From: Gemmatimonadota bacterium
Lineage (GTDB): Bacteria; Gemmatimonadota; Gemmatimonadetes; Gemmatimonadales; Gemmatimonadaceae
Reading direction: 5' to 3'
Assembly: GCA_028287345.1 (NCBI GenBank)
Contig: JAQBPV010000442.1
Coordinates: 17,806-81,805 of the forward strand
DNA: 64,000 nucleotides
The notes under the pieces are model-generated. The model did no database searches and was not told where the DNA came from. It saw only the letters and a program-made list of their open reading frames with translations. A program made the position numbers and the translations under genes. Positions 10,266-22,218 of this stretch are shown here, piece by piece; position 1 is the stretch's first letter, and each line of letters begins with the position of its first letter.

Positions 10266-13070
10266 ATGCGACTTCTCACGCGCCTCGCGGTGCTCCTCGT
10301 CACCGCGCTTCCTGTCGCGGCCCAATCCGTCGACCTGTCGGCGCGGCTTCCTCTCGATACGGCCGTCCTTCGCGGACAGTTGCCCAACGGCGTGCACTAC
10401 CTGATCCGCCGCAATGCGCTGCCACTCAAGCGCGCGGAGCTGCGACTCGTCGTGAATGCCGGCTCCATCCTCGAGGATGACGCGCAGCGCGGCGTCGCGC
10501 ACTTCGTGGAGCACATGGCCTTCAACGGCACGAAGCGTTTTCCGAAGGCCGACATCGTGAACTTCCTCGAGCGCTCCGGTGGCCGGTTCGGGGCTGACCT
10601 CAACGCCTACACGTCGTTCGACGAGACCGTCTATCAGCTGCAGATCCCGACCGACACCGCGCGACTCGTCAACACGGCGCTCGACATCCTCGAGGATTGG
10701 GCACACGACATCACCTTCGATCCCGCGGAGCTGAAGAAGGAGCGCGGCGTCGTCATCGAGGAGTGGCGCACTGGGCTCAGCGCCGAAACGCGCGTGCAGA
10801 ACAAGCAGTTCCCCGTGATGCTGCACGGCTCCAAGTACGCGACGCGTCTTCCCATCGGCACGAAGGAGAATCTCGAAAAGTTTCCTGCGACGCTGGCGCA
10901 GAAGTTCTATCGCGACTGGTATCGTCCCGAGCTGATGACGGTCGTCGCGGTGGGTGACTTCGACGTCAAGGAGATGGAAGCGTCCATCCGCGAGCGGTTC
11001 GCGCGCATTCCCGCCTCCGTCAATCCGAAGCCGCGCGCGTACTCCAACGTGCCGAATCACCCGGAGACGCTCGTCTCCATCGAGACCGACAAGGAGTACC
11101 CGAACTCCTCGGTTACGCTGATGTGGCTCAGGGAGCGCGACAGCACGCGCACCGTTGCCGACATGCGGCGGCAATTCATCTCGTCGCTCTACGACGGCAT
11201 GGTCAACGCCCGCTTCGGTGAGCTCTCGCAGCGGCCCGACGCGCCGTTTGCCTATGCCGGATCGGGACGCGGCTCGTTCGTTCGCACGAAGGATGTCTAC
11301 CAGCTCTATGCCGGTGTGAAGGAAAGCGGCTTCGAGAGCGCAGCTGAGGCGCTGCTCGCCGAAGCAGAGCGCATCACGCGATTCGGCTTCACGCAGACGG
11401 AGCTCGATCGTCTCCGCACCAACTACCTGCGCAGCCTCGAGCAGATGTATGCAGAGCGCACGAAGACCAACTCGTCGGCGTTCGCGGGTCAGTACGCCAA
11501 CGCCGCGCTGACAGGTGCGCCGATCATCGGCATTGCGAACCAGCAGGCGCTGGCGAAACAGCTGTTGCCCACGATCACGCTCGCCGAGGTGAATGCGCTG
11601 GCGAAGTCGTCGTTCACGGCGAGCAATCGCGTGGTCCTCGTTGCGGCGCCGGCGAAAGCCGAAGTGAAGGTGCCCACGAGCAGGGCAATGCTCGCCGTAT
11701 TCGACAAGGCGAAGGGTTCGAAGCTCACCGCGTTCGTCGACTCGACCTCCGATTCGCCGCTCGTGCCGACGCCACCAACCCCGGGAAAGGTCGTTTCCGA
11801 GCGCACCATCGACGGTACCGACATCATCGAATGGAAGCTGTCGAACGGTGCGCGCATGTTGCTGAAGCCGACCGACTTCAAGGAAGACGAGGTGCTGTTC
11901 TCGGCCAACAGCCCGGGCGGTGCGTCGCTGGTATCGGACAAGGACGTCATCAACGCGGACTTGAGCAGCATCATCATGTCGATCGGCGGCGTCGGTGATT
12001 TCAACCAGATCACGCTCGGCAAGAAGCTGACGGGCAAGCGCGCCGGCGCACGGGCGGCGCTGTTCGAGAGCGCGGAGACGCTCAGTGGCTCGGCGTCGGT
12101 GAAGGACATCGAGACGATGTTCCAGCTCGTGTGGCTCCGCGTGACACAACCACGGGTCGACTCGAGCGCGTTCGTCGCGTTCAAGAACCAGATGCGCTCG
12201 GTGATGGCGAACCAGCGGAACACGCCCGAGGCCGTGTTCGAGGACACGATCACCGTCACGATGGCGCAGCATCATCCGCGCGTCTACATCGTCTCGCCGG
12301 AGCTTCTCGATTCTGTCGATCTTCGGCGCGCACTTGCGATATACCGTGAGCGGTATGCCGACGGCGGCGCGTTCACGTTCTTCCTCGTCGGCAGCTTCAA
12401 GCCGGATTCGGTGCGACCGTTGGTCGAGCGCTACATCGCTTCCCTTCCGTCATTGAATCGCAACGAGAAGGCGCGCGACGTGGGAATTCGTCCACCCGCC
12501 GGCGTGGTGGAAAGGACGGTGCGCATGGGCGTCGAGGCAAAGGCGCAGACGCAGCTCGTCTTCACCGGCGAGTGCAAGTACAGCTACGAGAACCGCGTCG
12601 TACTCGGTGCGCTGCGCGACCTGCTCGACATCCGGCTGCGCGAAGCACTGCGCGAGGACAAGGGCGGCACGTATGGCGTGAGCGTCGGTGGATCGTGTCA
12701 CCGCGTGCCGAGGGAGCACTACGAGATCAACCTGTCGTTCGGCAGTGCTCCGGAGCGAGTGGACGAGTTGGTGAAGGAGGTGTTCGCGGTGATCGACAGC
12801 GTGAAGGCAGGCATCGTGAGCGACTCGAATCTCATCAAGGTGAAGGAGATTCCGCTGCGCTCGCACGAGACAGCCCTTCGCCAGAACGGTGCGTGGATCT
12901 CCGCCATGGCCGACGCGGATGAAGACGGCCGCGACCAGCGTGACTTCCTGAGACTCCCGGAGCTCATCAACGGCGTGACGCGTGAGAAACTGCGCGACGC
13001 AGCGCGGCTGTATCTGCGCAAGGATCAGTATGCGCGTTTCACATTGCTTCCTGCTGCAAAGACAAAATAA
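10266..13070 (+). CDS. M16-family (insulinase/pitrilysin-like) zinc metallopeptidase
   Basis: 934 aa from ATG 10266 with signal peptide; inverted zinc motif HFVEH (GVAHFVEHMAFNGTKRFP). Confidence 0.93.
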   Translation: MRLLTRLAVLLVTALPVAAQSVDLSARLPLDTAVLRGQLPNGVHYLIRRNALPLKRAELRLVVNAGSILEDDAQRGVAHFVEHMAFNGTKRFPKADIVNFLERSGGRFGADLNAYTSFDETVYQLQIPTDTARLVNTALDILEDWAHDITFDPAELKKERGVVIEEWRTGLSAETRVQNKQFPVMLHGSKYATRLPIGTKENLEKFPATLAQKFYRDWYRPELMTVVAVGDFDVKEMEASIRERFARIPASVNPKPRAYSNVPNHPETLVSIETDKEYPNSSVTLMWLRERDSTRTVADMRRQFISSLYDGMVNARFGELSQRPDAPFAYAGSGRGSFVRTKDVYQLYAGVKESGFESAAEALLAEAERITRFGFTQTELDRLRTNYLRSLEQMYAERTKTNSSAFAGQYANAALTGAPIIGIANQQALAKQLLPTITLAEVNALAKSSFTASNRVVLVAAPAKAEVKVPTSRAMLAVFDKAKGSKLTAFVDSTSDSPLVPTPPTPGKVVSERTIDGTDIIEWKLSNGARMLLKPTDFKEDEVLFSANSPGGASLVSDKDVINADLSSIIMSIGGVGDFNQITLGKKLTGKRAGARAALFESAETLSGSASVKDIETMFQLVWLRVTQPRVDSSAFVAFKNQMRSVMANQRNTPEAVFEDTITVTMAQHHPRVYIVSPELLDSVDLRRALAIYRERYADGGAFTFFLVGSFKPDSVRPLVERYIASLPSLNRNEKARDVGIRPPAGVVERTVRMGVEAKAQTQLVFTGECKYSYENRVVLGALRDLLDIRLREALREDKGGTYGVSVGGSCHRVPREHYEINLSFGSAPERVDELVKEVFAVIDSVKAGIVSDSNLIKVKEIPLRSHETALRQNGAWISAMADADEDGRDQRDFLRLPELINGVTREKLRDAARLYLRKDQYARFTLLPAAKTK

Positions 13071-13109
13071 GCTGTCGCCTCGAGCACTACGGCCTTACTG
13101 CAGCTGCTC

Positions 13110-14912
13110 TTACTGACGCATCGCGCCGTGGAGCGCTGCGCGACGAGAGAGCAGCGCAGAGTCCGCCGCGCTGTGCTTGAGCCCCACCGCGTACGCCGAG
13201 TCAGCGGCCGCCGGCCGGCCCAGCTGCTCCAGCGCAACGCCCAGGAACAGCGCAGCCACCGACGCCGACTCCGAATGCAGTAGTGATGACGCTGCGCGGA
13301 CCACCGCTTCCGGACCGGCCGCGCGTCCCACCGCATCGAGATACAGCGCAATGAAGCCAGGTTCCGCGCGCGCGTCGCCGTCCTTGAGCAACGGCGCCAG
13401 TGTATTCGCCGCCGGCCCGAATCTTCCCGCCGAGTACATCGCCTGGCCGACCTCGAACCGCAGTTGTCGATCGGCCGGCGCCATCGCGAACGCACGCTCG
13501 AGCAACTCGAGCGCGCGTGCCGTGTCGCCTCGAGCGCGCGCGTCCATGCCGAGCAGCTTGTAGCTCAGATGCTCACTCGGCTGCGACTCGGCCAATCGCA
13601 ACCAGAGCGAGCGATGGCTGGTCCACGCGATCGCGTAGTGCGTGCCGACGAGCATCGCGCGTCCGATCACGATCGCGATGATCACCGTCGCCAGCCGTCG
13701 GCCGAACTGCGGCAGACTGTCGAGCCCCCACGCGATGGCGAAGGCGACGCCGACCGTCGCGCCGAACAGCGTGCGATCGGAAAGGATCTGTCCCGTGGCC
13801 GCCAGGAGGTTGGACGCCGGAAAGTACGTCAGCATCACCCACCCCAATGCGACGAGCGGCCGGCGATCGCCGCGGCGAGCGACCGCGATACAGATCGTCG
13901 CCAGCGCGATGACGATGGCGCCGCTGAGCAGCGCGAGTCCCGAACGGTGCGCAGGAAAGATGCTCGGCCCATAAAAGGGAGAGAGTCCCGTCGGCCACAC
14001 CAGCATGCCGACGATGCGCGGCCACAGCGACAGCATCGCTGTCACACGCTCGGAGCCGGAGAGTGAGCTCAATCCCTGCGCTGCAATGGAGCCATGCGAC
14101 ACCGGCGCGCCGAGGACGACCACGCGTGCCATCAACACGATCCCTACACCGACGAGCGCAGCGAGCCAGGCGCGCACGTTTCGCTGCACGAAGCGGCCGA
14201 GTGCCTCCGGCTGCCCATTGCGTCGCCAGCCCCACACGGTAAGAGCGGCGAGCGGCACGGACAGTAAACCCGATTCCTTCGCGCCGATCGCCGCTGCGGC
14301 GAGCAGGCCGATGCCCATTGCGCGCAGCCAGTCGCGTCGCTTGTCGCCTGGCGTCGGCTGGAATGAACCAATCGCCCAGACGAGTGCGACGGTACAGATC
14401 ACCATCACCAATTCGGAGCTGTTCGCGACGCTCGCAATGGCCTCGACGTGAAGCGGCTGTGTAGCGAACCACGCCGCACCCACCAGCGCCGCACCAGCCC
14501 CGACGCCTCGGCGCAGCATCCACCACACGCCCAGCGCGGCGATGGCGGCGAGCACCAGCGCGTACAAGTGCATCGCGCGCGCGGAGCCGCCGGTGAGATT
14601 CCACACCGTGGCCAACAGCGCCATGTGCAGCGGACGATAGAGGCCGAGTGCGTCGACGCCTTCCGTCGGCCAGTAGGGCTGCGACCATACATGAACGATG
14701 GCGCCCCATCCGCGCAGGAACACGTTGTCGCGAATGATCGTCGTGTCGTCATAGACGAACGGCGCGCGCAGCGTCGGGAGCAACGGGCCGATCGCGAGAA
14801 TGGCAAGCGCGAGCGCCGCACCAAGTCTTCGTCGCGCCGACGCGCCGCCTCCTGCTGCAGGCGGCGAGGCCGTGCGCGGCTCGGAGTCGGTGTCACGCGA
14901 GGAGTGAGTCAC
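13110..14912 (-). CDS. Polytopic membrane glycosyltransferase-like protein with C-terminal TPRs (TMTC-like)
   Basis: 600 aa; FVYDDTTIIRDNVFLRGW luminal DD-type motif, many TM segments, C-terminal TPR-like region. Confidence 0.75.
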   Translation of the reverse strand: MTHSSRDTDSEPRTASPPAAGGGASARRRLGAALALAILAIGPLLPTLRAPFVYDDTTIIRDNVFLRGWGAIVHVWSQPYWPTEGVDALGLYRPLHMALLATVWNLTGGSARAMHLYALVLAAIAALGVWWMLRRGVGAGAALVGAAWFATQPLHVEAIASVANSSELVMVICTVALVWAIGSFQPTPGDKRRDWLRAMGIGLLAAAAIGAKESGLLSVPLAALTVWGWRRNGQPEALGRFVQRNVRAWLAALVGVGIVLMARVVVLGAPVSHGSIAAQGLSSLSGSERVTAMLSLWPRIVGMLVWPTGLSPFYGPSIFPAHRSGLALLSGAIVIALATICIAVARRGDRRPLVALGWVMLTYFPASNLLAATGQILSDRTLFGATVGVAFAIAWGLDSLPQFGRRLATVIIAIVIGRAMLVGTHYAIAWTSHRSLWLRLAESQPSEHLSYKLLGMDARARGDTARALELLERAFAMAPADRQLRFEVGQAMYSAGRFGPAANTLAPLLKDGDARAEPGFIALYLDAVGRAAGPEAVVRAASSLLHSESASVAALFLGVALEQLGRPAAADSAYAVGLKHSAADSALLSRRAALHGAMRQ

Positions 14913-15039
14913 TAAGCGTGAAGGTAGCCGTCCTCAGCCAGTGAAGCCATCGAGACCGCTAACGGTGGCACGCAACTTTAGGTGAATTGGCGGGGGGTGA
15001 ATCGCTGCTTTGTCATGAGAAACCCAGTGGGAGAATTCC

Positions 15040-15963
15040 TTGCGATTGGCCATGTGGCTCGGCTGCGGCATCGCGATGATCGTGCTCGTATCGTCCTGCG
15101 GAGACGCTCAGTCGCCAACGACGGGCTCGGCGCGAATGTCGGCATTTTCATCGTCGGACACCGCGACGCCGCCCTACGTCGGCGTGGACGCACGCGGCGT
15201 TCCTCACTATGCGCGCGTGACTCTCTCCGACGACGATCGCCAACTTCTTCGCAAGGTCTACGGCGTGGAGGACCCCGGCCGGCTTTACGTTTCTGATTCG
15301 TCGGAGGATAGGCTCCTCAAGTACGACACGCAGATCAAGCGCTGCCAGACATGCTACGTGAACTCGTACCGGATCGGCTTCCACTCCGTGCGCCGTCCGG
15401 GCGAGACGTGGGAAGCGCTGGAACGCCGAGTGCGCAGCATGCGACTCGCCGATTTCCCGCCCTCGGCGCGCATGGCGACGACCTCCATCCGCGCGCTCGA
15501 TCCCGCAGTGTCCGCCAGATTCGACAGCCTCCTTTCCGAAGGGCGACGCCTCGGCTTCGTGCTGCATGTCGCCGACACCTATCGCTCTCCCGAGCGCGAG
15601 GCGTACCTCATGTGGAAGGGAGGTGGGCGCACGCATACGCTGACATCTCTCCATTCCTACGGTCGCGCGATCGATGTCGTCGTCGGAGACGGAAACACCA
15701 GGCACGCGTCCACCCGCCAACACTGGATCGCGTTTCGACGTTGGGTCACCAGTTACGATGGCCATGACTTTCGCGTGCTCGGCACTCCCGAGCGGACATG
15801 GGATTGGGGTCACATCGAGTTGCCCGGCGCGGATATCGGTTTGCCCACCATCCAGGCGGCAATCGCTCGCGCGCGACGCTGTCAAAGCGGCGTTACCGGA
15901 GAGACGCCATGCGACTTTCCTCCGCACCTCGACCCGTCCGTTGCCGTCCGGCCCTCACCTTAG
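15040..15963 (+). CDS. Peptidase M15 / D-alanyl-D-alanine carboxypeptidase-like lipoprotein
   Basis: 307 aa; SSCGDAQ lipobox-like N-terminus; SLHSYGRAIDVVVGDG and WDWGHIELPG match M15 zinc-site patterns. Confidence 0.75.
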   Translation: MRLAMWLGCGIAMIVLVSSCGDAQSPTTGSARMSAFSSSDTATPPYVGVDARGVPHYARVTLSDDDRQLLRKVYGVEDPGRLYVSDSSEDRLLKYDTQIKRCQTCYVNSYRIGFHSVRRPGETWEALERRVRSMRLADFPPSARMATTSIRALDPAVSARFDSLLSEGRRLGFVLHVADTYRSPEREAYLMWKGGGRTHTLTSLHSYGRAIDVVVGDGNTRHASTRQHWIAFRRWVTSYDGHDFRVLGTPERTWDWGHIELPGADIGLPTIQAAIARARRCQSGVTGETPCDFPPHLDPSVAVRPSP

Positions 15964-16961
15964 GCGCGCGTGCGTTTCCGTCGTTCGGGAAAGTGCGCGT
16001 CGAGGAAGCGGATCAGCGCTCGCTCCTCCGGCGAGTGCGCATACACGTCCGCACGTGACGCATAACTCGCCGGAAGCTTGATCGTCTCGCCATCATCCAC
16101 ATAGCGCGCAATGACCATCGGATGCACGTACGATGATCGACAGATGGCCGGCGTGTTTCCCAACTCGGATGCCACGAGCCGCATCGTCGTGGCGACGTTG
16201 CGCTTCGCCTCGGTCGGCGAGTCCGCCGGCCCCAACTCGGCCAGCACCGTCGCGGCGCGCAGCGTGCCGCCCCACGTACGAAAGTCCTTCGCGCTGTAAT
16301 CGACGCCCAACGTCTCGTGGAGGTATGCGTTGACATCGCGCGAAGTGAGGTCGCGCCACTTACGGCCGTCCTGATAGCGGAAGAGGCGCGCTCCTGGCAT
16401 GGTCATGTAGCGCTTCACGAGCCGTGTCAGCTCCCGATTGGCGACCACTTGCCGCTGCTTGATCGACTTCTTGCCCACGTAGTTGAAGACCGCTCGGCCG
16501 TCGGCGACCTGTACGTGGCGCTTGCGCAGCGTCGCGATGCCGAAGGTCTTGTTCTCCGTCGCGTACTTCTCGCTGCCGATGCGAAAGAAGCTCTCGCTGA
16601 TGAGGCGCACGACTGCGGCCGCCGCCGCGCGGCGCGACGGGGTCCGCGATGCCGCATGCGTGCGGATGCGCTTCCGCAATTCCGGAAGCTCCTTCGCCAT
16701 CTCGCGCACTCGATAGTACTTGCGCAGTTGTCCGCGCTCTACGGCGCGCGTGTGGTAGCGATACTGCTTTCGCCCCTTCGCATCGAGCCCCCATGCCTGC
16801 ACCTCGGCGCTCGCGCTCGCGGCGATGTGTACGTTCGTCCACGCTGGCGGTACGGCGAGCAGGCGAATACGCTCGAGCGTTCGTTCGTCACGCACTGGCT
16901 TGTCGTTTCGGGCATATCGAAATCTCGTCTTGCCACCTTCACGCGTGATCCATTCTGCCAT
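15960..16961 (-). CDS. DNA topoisomerase IB (poxvirus/eukaryote-like)
   Basis: 333 aa; GRKQYRYH, KDFRTWGGTLRAA and catalytic-Tyr context CRSSYVHPMV. Confidence 0.92.
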   Translation of the reverse strand: MAEWITREGGKTRFRYARNDKPVRDERTLERIRLLAVPPAWTNVHIAASASAEVQAWGLDAKGRKQYRYHTRAVERGQLRKYYRVREMAKELPELRKRIRTHAASRTPSRRAAAAAVVRLISESFFRIGSEKYATENKTFGIATLRKRHVQVADGRAVFNYVGKKSIKQRQVVANRELTRLVKRYMTMPGARLFRYQDGRKWRDLTSRDVNAYLHETLGVDYSAKDFRTWGGTLRAATVLAELGPADSPTEAKRNVATTMRLVASELGNTPAICRSSYVHPMVIARYVDDGETIKLPASYASRADVYAHSPEERALIRFLDAHFPERRKRTRA

Positions 16962-17071
16962 GGCGGGCTGGAGGGCAAGTTGTGGTCCGTTTGGTATCTT
17001 CCAGTCAGACTGGCTTCCGCCTGTCAGGCTTCACTCTCAACCAACCGACAGCAACACCAACAGCAACTGAC

Positions 17072-17192
17072 TGACTTGAATTCTTGAATTTTTGGAATTT
17101 GATCTCTGTTGCGCAGCGTTGATGAGCGCCCGACGCAGTGCTGACGCAGTCAATTCCCATAATTCTTTTTCAATACTTTGAAATTCTAGTCC
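17072..17192. repeat. Dispersed inverted-repeat element, family B copy 1
   Basis: Left GACTTGAATTCTTGAATTTTTGGAATTT (from 17073), right ...CAATTCCCATAATTC...GAAATTCTAGTC; imperfect inverted arms; similar to 56854-57010. Confidence 0.6.
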
Positions 17193-17266
17193 TTCTTGTT
17201 TCCTGTTCGTTGGTCTGAGTGAACTACCAGCGGCAACGAACCGTCCCGATGCCCTCGATAGCACCA

Positions 17267-18046
17267 ATGTCCTACGCGCTTCTCACGTTCCAGGTCGCAG
17301 ACCGGATCGCCACGATAACGGTGAACCGGCCAGACAAGCTGAACGCGCTCAACGACGCACTGATGGCGGAGCTCGGACTCGCCATGGCCGAAGCCGTCGC
17401 GCGATCGGATGTCCGCGCCGTGTTGCTCACTGGCGCGGGCCGAGCGTTCGTTGCGGGCGCTGACATCGGTGAGCTCGTGGACCAGACGGCGGTGGAAGGG
17501 AAGGCGCGCGCCGAGCGCGGACAGCGGACGTTTCGGCAGTTCGAGACGTCCCCGAAGCCGACGCTCGCTGCGGTGAACGGTTTCGCGCTCGGGGGCGGCT
17601 GCGAGCTCGCGATGGCGTGCCACATTCGCATCGCGTCGGAGAAGGCGAGGTTCGGCCAGCCCGAAGTGAAGCTTGGGATCGTGCCTGGGTACGGCGGTTC
17701 GCAGCGACTGCCTCGGCTCGTCGGCAAGGGTCGCGCGCTCGAGCTGCTGCTCACCGGCGACATGATCGACGCAACGGAGGCGCACCGCATCGGACTGGTG
17801 AATCGCGTCGTGAGCGCCGAGTCGCTCATCGAGACGTCGCGCGCGATGCTCACGACGATGCTCGCGCATGGTCCACTCGCCATCGCGCAGTGTATCGAGG
17901 CAGTCGATCGCGGGTTGGACATGGGGCTCGACGACGCGATCGCCCTCGAGGCGTCGTACTTCGGAATGCTGTCCGCGACCGCCGACAAGGCGGAAGGTAT
18001 GCGCGCCTTCCTCGAAAAGCGCGCCGCGACATTCACGGGAACTTGA
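17267..18046 (+). CDS. Enoyl-CoA hydratase/isomerase family protein
   Basis: MSYALLTFQVADRIATITVNRPDKLNALND..., AGADIGEL, NGFALGGGCELAMACHIRIAS. Confidence 0.93.
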   Translation: MSYALLTFQVADRIATITVNRPDKLNALNDALMAELGLAMAEAVARSDVRAVLLTGAGRAFVAGADIGELVDQTAVEGKARAERGQRTFRQFETSPKPTLAAVNGFALGGGCELAMACHIRIASEKARFGQPEVKLGIVPGYGGSQRLPRLVGKGRALELLLTGDMIDATEAHRIGLVNRVVSAESLIETSRAMLTTMLAHGPLAIAQCIEAVDRGLDMGLDDAIALEASYFGMLSATADKAEGMRAFLEKRAATFTGT

Positions 18047-19215
18047 TGACTACGGCGGACGCTCGCGTCGTACTGCGATCGCTCGCGCTGCGGGACTTTC
18101 GCAACCTGGCTCGGCTCGATCTCTCCTTTCCGCACGCCGGTGTCGTCGTCATCGGCGACAATGGTCAGGGGAAGACGAACCTCCTCGAGGCGATTTACTA
18201 CCTGCATCTCCTCCGCTCCGTGCGCGGCGCGCGCGACGTCGACATCGTGCGATTTGGCGCGCCGGGCTTTCACATCGCCGCGCGTGCCGACGGTGGCGTC
18301 AATCACGAGATCTCCGCGGGCTTCGAGCGTCAGGGCAAGCGCAAGCGCGTGAAGCTCGGCGGTTCCGAGCCGCAGCGTCTGAGCGACGCTCTGGGCGCCC
18401 TGCCCTGTGTGCTCTTCTCACCGGCCGACGTCGACCTCGTGGCTGGAGCACCCACGGCGCGGCGAAGGTATCTCGACATCCTGCTCGCGCTCTCGTCCCG
18501 CCCATACCTCTCGGCGCTGCAGCGCTATCGCCACGCGCTGGCGCAGCGCAATGCCGCGCTGCGCGACGCCATGAAGTCGGGCGGTAGCAAAGCGGAGCAA
18601 CGCATCGCCGTCTGGGAGGCGCCACTCGCCGAACATGGTGCCGTGTTGTGGCTGGAGCGCGTGATGTGGGCCGAGCAGGCCGCGCCGAGATTTGCGACGG
18701 TGTGCGAGGCGATTGGTGAGCAGACCGAGGTATCGATGCGCTATGCGTCGTCGCTCGAACCGGCGACGCGTACGCTCGAGGATGTGAAGAGTGCGTTGGC
18801 GCGCGGGCTCGAGGAGCGTCGTCAGCTCGATGTGCGGCGATGCATCACGCACACCGGCCCGCATCGCGATGATCTCGCGCTGCTGCTGGGCGGCCGCGAG
18901 CTGCGGGCATTCGGGTCGGCGGGTCAGCAGCGCACGGGCGCGATTGCGCTGCGGTTGCTCGAGGGCGAGACGCTGCGCGAGCGATTGGGCGTCGCGCCGA
19001 TGTTGTTGCTCGACGATCCGTTCGCTGAGCTCGACGTACATCGTTCGTCGCGGATTCTCGAGCTGCTCGGCGGGCAGGCCATGGGGCAGACAGTGCTGAC
19101 GGTTCCCAGGGAAAGTGACATTCCGCCGGCGCTGACGCAGCTGTCGCGGTGGCGGATCGCCGAGGGTGTGATCACGGCAGACGTGGCGGATGACGTCCAT
19201 GCGGGTGCCGCGTGA
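18046..19215 (+). CDS. recF: DNA replication/repair protein RecF
   Basis: 389 aa; Walker A GDNGQGKTNLLEAIYYL, signature AFGSAGQQRTGAIALRL, Walker B MLLLDDPFAELD. ATG overlaps previous stop (TGATG). Confidence 0.95.
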   Translation: MTTADARVVLRSLALRDFRNLARLDLSFPHAGVVVIGDNGQGKTNLLEAIYYLHLLRSVRGARDVDIVRFGAPGFHIAARADGGVNHEISAGFERQGKRKRVKLGGSEPQRLSDALGALPCVLFSPADVDLVAGAPTARRRYLDILLALSSRPYLSALQRYRHALAQRNAALRDAMKSGGSKAEQRIAVWEAPLAEHGAVLWLERVMWAEQAAPRFATVCEAIGEQTEVSMRYASSLEPATRTLEDVKSALARGLEERRQLDVRRCITHTGPHRDDLALLLGGRELRAFGSAGQQRTGAIALRLLEGETLRERLGVAPMLLLDDPFAELDVHRSSRILELLGGQAMGQTVLTVPRESDIPPALTQLSRWRIAEGVITADVADDVHAGAA

Positions 19216-19523
19216 GTCCCGCCAAGAAGAAGCCTGCCGCGCTTGGTGACGTGCTCGCCGGTGTGCTGCAGAAAGCGGGCATTGCGGCGCGCGTCGAGCA
19301 GGCGGGGATCATTCCCGAGTGGGCCGCGCTGGTGGGGGAGCAGATCGCGCGCGTGACGGAGCCACAGTCGATTGCGGCAGACGGTACGCTGTTCGTGCAT
19401 GTGACGACGAACGCGTGGATGATGGAGTTATCGCTGATGGAACCCGAGCTGTTGCGTGCGCTGAATGCGAAGCCGGGGCGGATCGCGGTGAAGAAGATTC
19501 GGTGGCTGATACGGCGCGGGTAA
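19212..19523 (+). CDS. DUF721 (DciA-like) domain-containing protein
   Basis: 103 aa, GTG start overlapping recF stop; LAGVLQKAGIAARVEQAGIIPEWAALVGEQIARVTEP...LFVHVTTNAWMMEL. Confidence 0.8.
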   Translation: MSPAKKKPAALGDVLAGVLQKAGIAARVEQAGIIPEWAALVGEQIARVTEPQSIAADGTLFVHVTTNAWMMELSLMEPELLRALNAKPGRIAVKKIRWLIRRG

Positions 19524-19536
19524 CAAGGCAAACAGA

Positions 19537-19734
19537 CAACTGCCTGACGCGGATCAACGCGGATTGTACTGCCGGATCTACACGGATCGTGCCTCGGGCA
19601 GGCGCCTTTCGCGTCGCGCGACATCATCAAAGAACCTTCGACTCTTTTTTTCTACTGCTCTTCAACGTGGTTCGTGGCTTGGCAGTATCCGTGAAAATCC
19701 GGCAGTGTCCGCGTGCATCCGTGTCAGGCAGTTG
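19537..19734. repeat. Dispersed ~200-nt long-stem inverted-repeat element, family A copy 1
   Basis: Left arm 19537-19587 CAACTGCCTGACGCGGATCAACGCGGATTGTACTGCCGGATCTACACGGAT; right arm 19687-19734 is its near reverse complement. Confidence 0.85.
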
Positions 19735-19861
19735 ATCTTCCGTCGACCGAAGTTTGGTGCTCGTTTCGTCGTTGATCCGCGGCATCCGCATGCATCAGAT
19801 TTGCCAGTGCGGTAACTTGTTGGCTGACAACGCCTTATACCGCGTGCTTTCTATTGCATAA

Positions 19862-21899
<2,038 letters not shown>

Positions 21900-21914
21900 C
21901 GACCTCGCTGATCC

Positions 21915-21957
21915 AAAGTGGCGGAGAGACACTCGAGTCTCTCCGCCACTTTTTTTT
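21915..21957 (+). terminator. Rho-independent terminator of gyrB
   Basis: AAAGTGGCGGAGAGAC-actcga-GTCTCTCCGCCACTTTTTTT immediately 3' of gyrB. Confidence 0.93.
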
Positions 21958-21999
21958 GGCAACCAGTGCAGAACTGGCGCTTCGAATCGTCATCCCCAG

Positions 22000-22165
22000 T
22001 CCAGCTCGAGCTCGAGTCAGAGGGTGAGCGGTCAGCCGGAGCGCGAGCGTGAGCCTCCAGCCACCAGCAAGTCAGAGCGCGAGCTCGGGCTCTGAGCTGA
22101 AGCTCGAGCTCTGGTGGGCTCAGAGCTGGAGGCTCACGCTCACGCTCATACTCCGGCTCGAAGCT
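22000..22165. repeat. Palindrome-rich intergenic patch with perfect 17-bp inverted repeat
   Basis: GAGCGTGAGCCTCCAGC (22045-22061) and GCTGGAGGCTCACGCTC (22125-22141), extended imperfectly, with internal AGCTCGAG-rich segments. Confidence 0.8.
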
Positions 22166-22218
22166 GAATCGAGCTGCTGCGCTCTACGAGTAAACGCTGT
22201 CTCGACTGGTGACGTACC

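Noticed and set aside
10161-12275. 704-aa minus-strand ORF
   Set aside because: Antisense to the M16 peptidase gene, whose HxxEH motif is clear; shadow ORF.
19537-19734. CRISPR array interpretation of the ATCCGTG repeats
   Set aside because: Submotifs are inverted and irregularly spaced without unique spacers, and no cas genes are nearby.
21968-21985. GCGCTTCGAATCGTC resembling a tRNA T-loop
   Set aside because: Flanking bases do not form a T-stem and no acceptor/anticodon arms were found.
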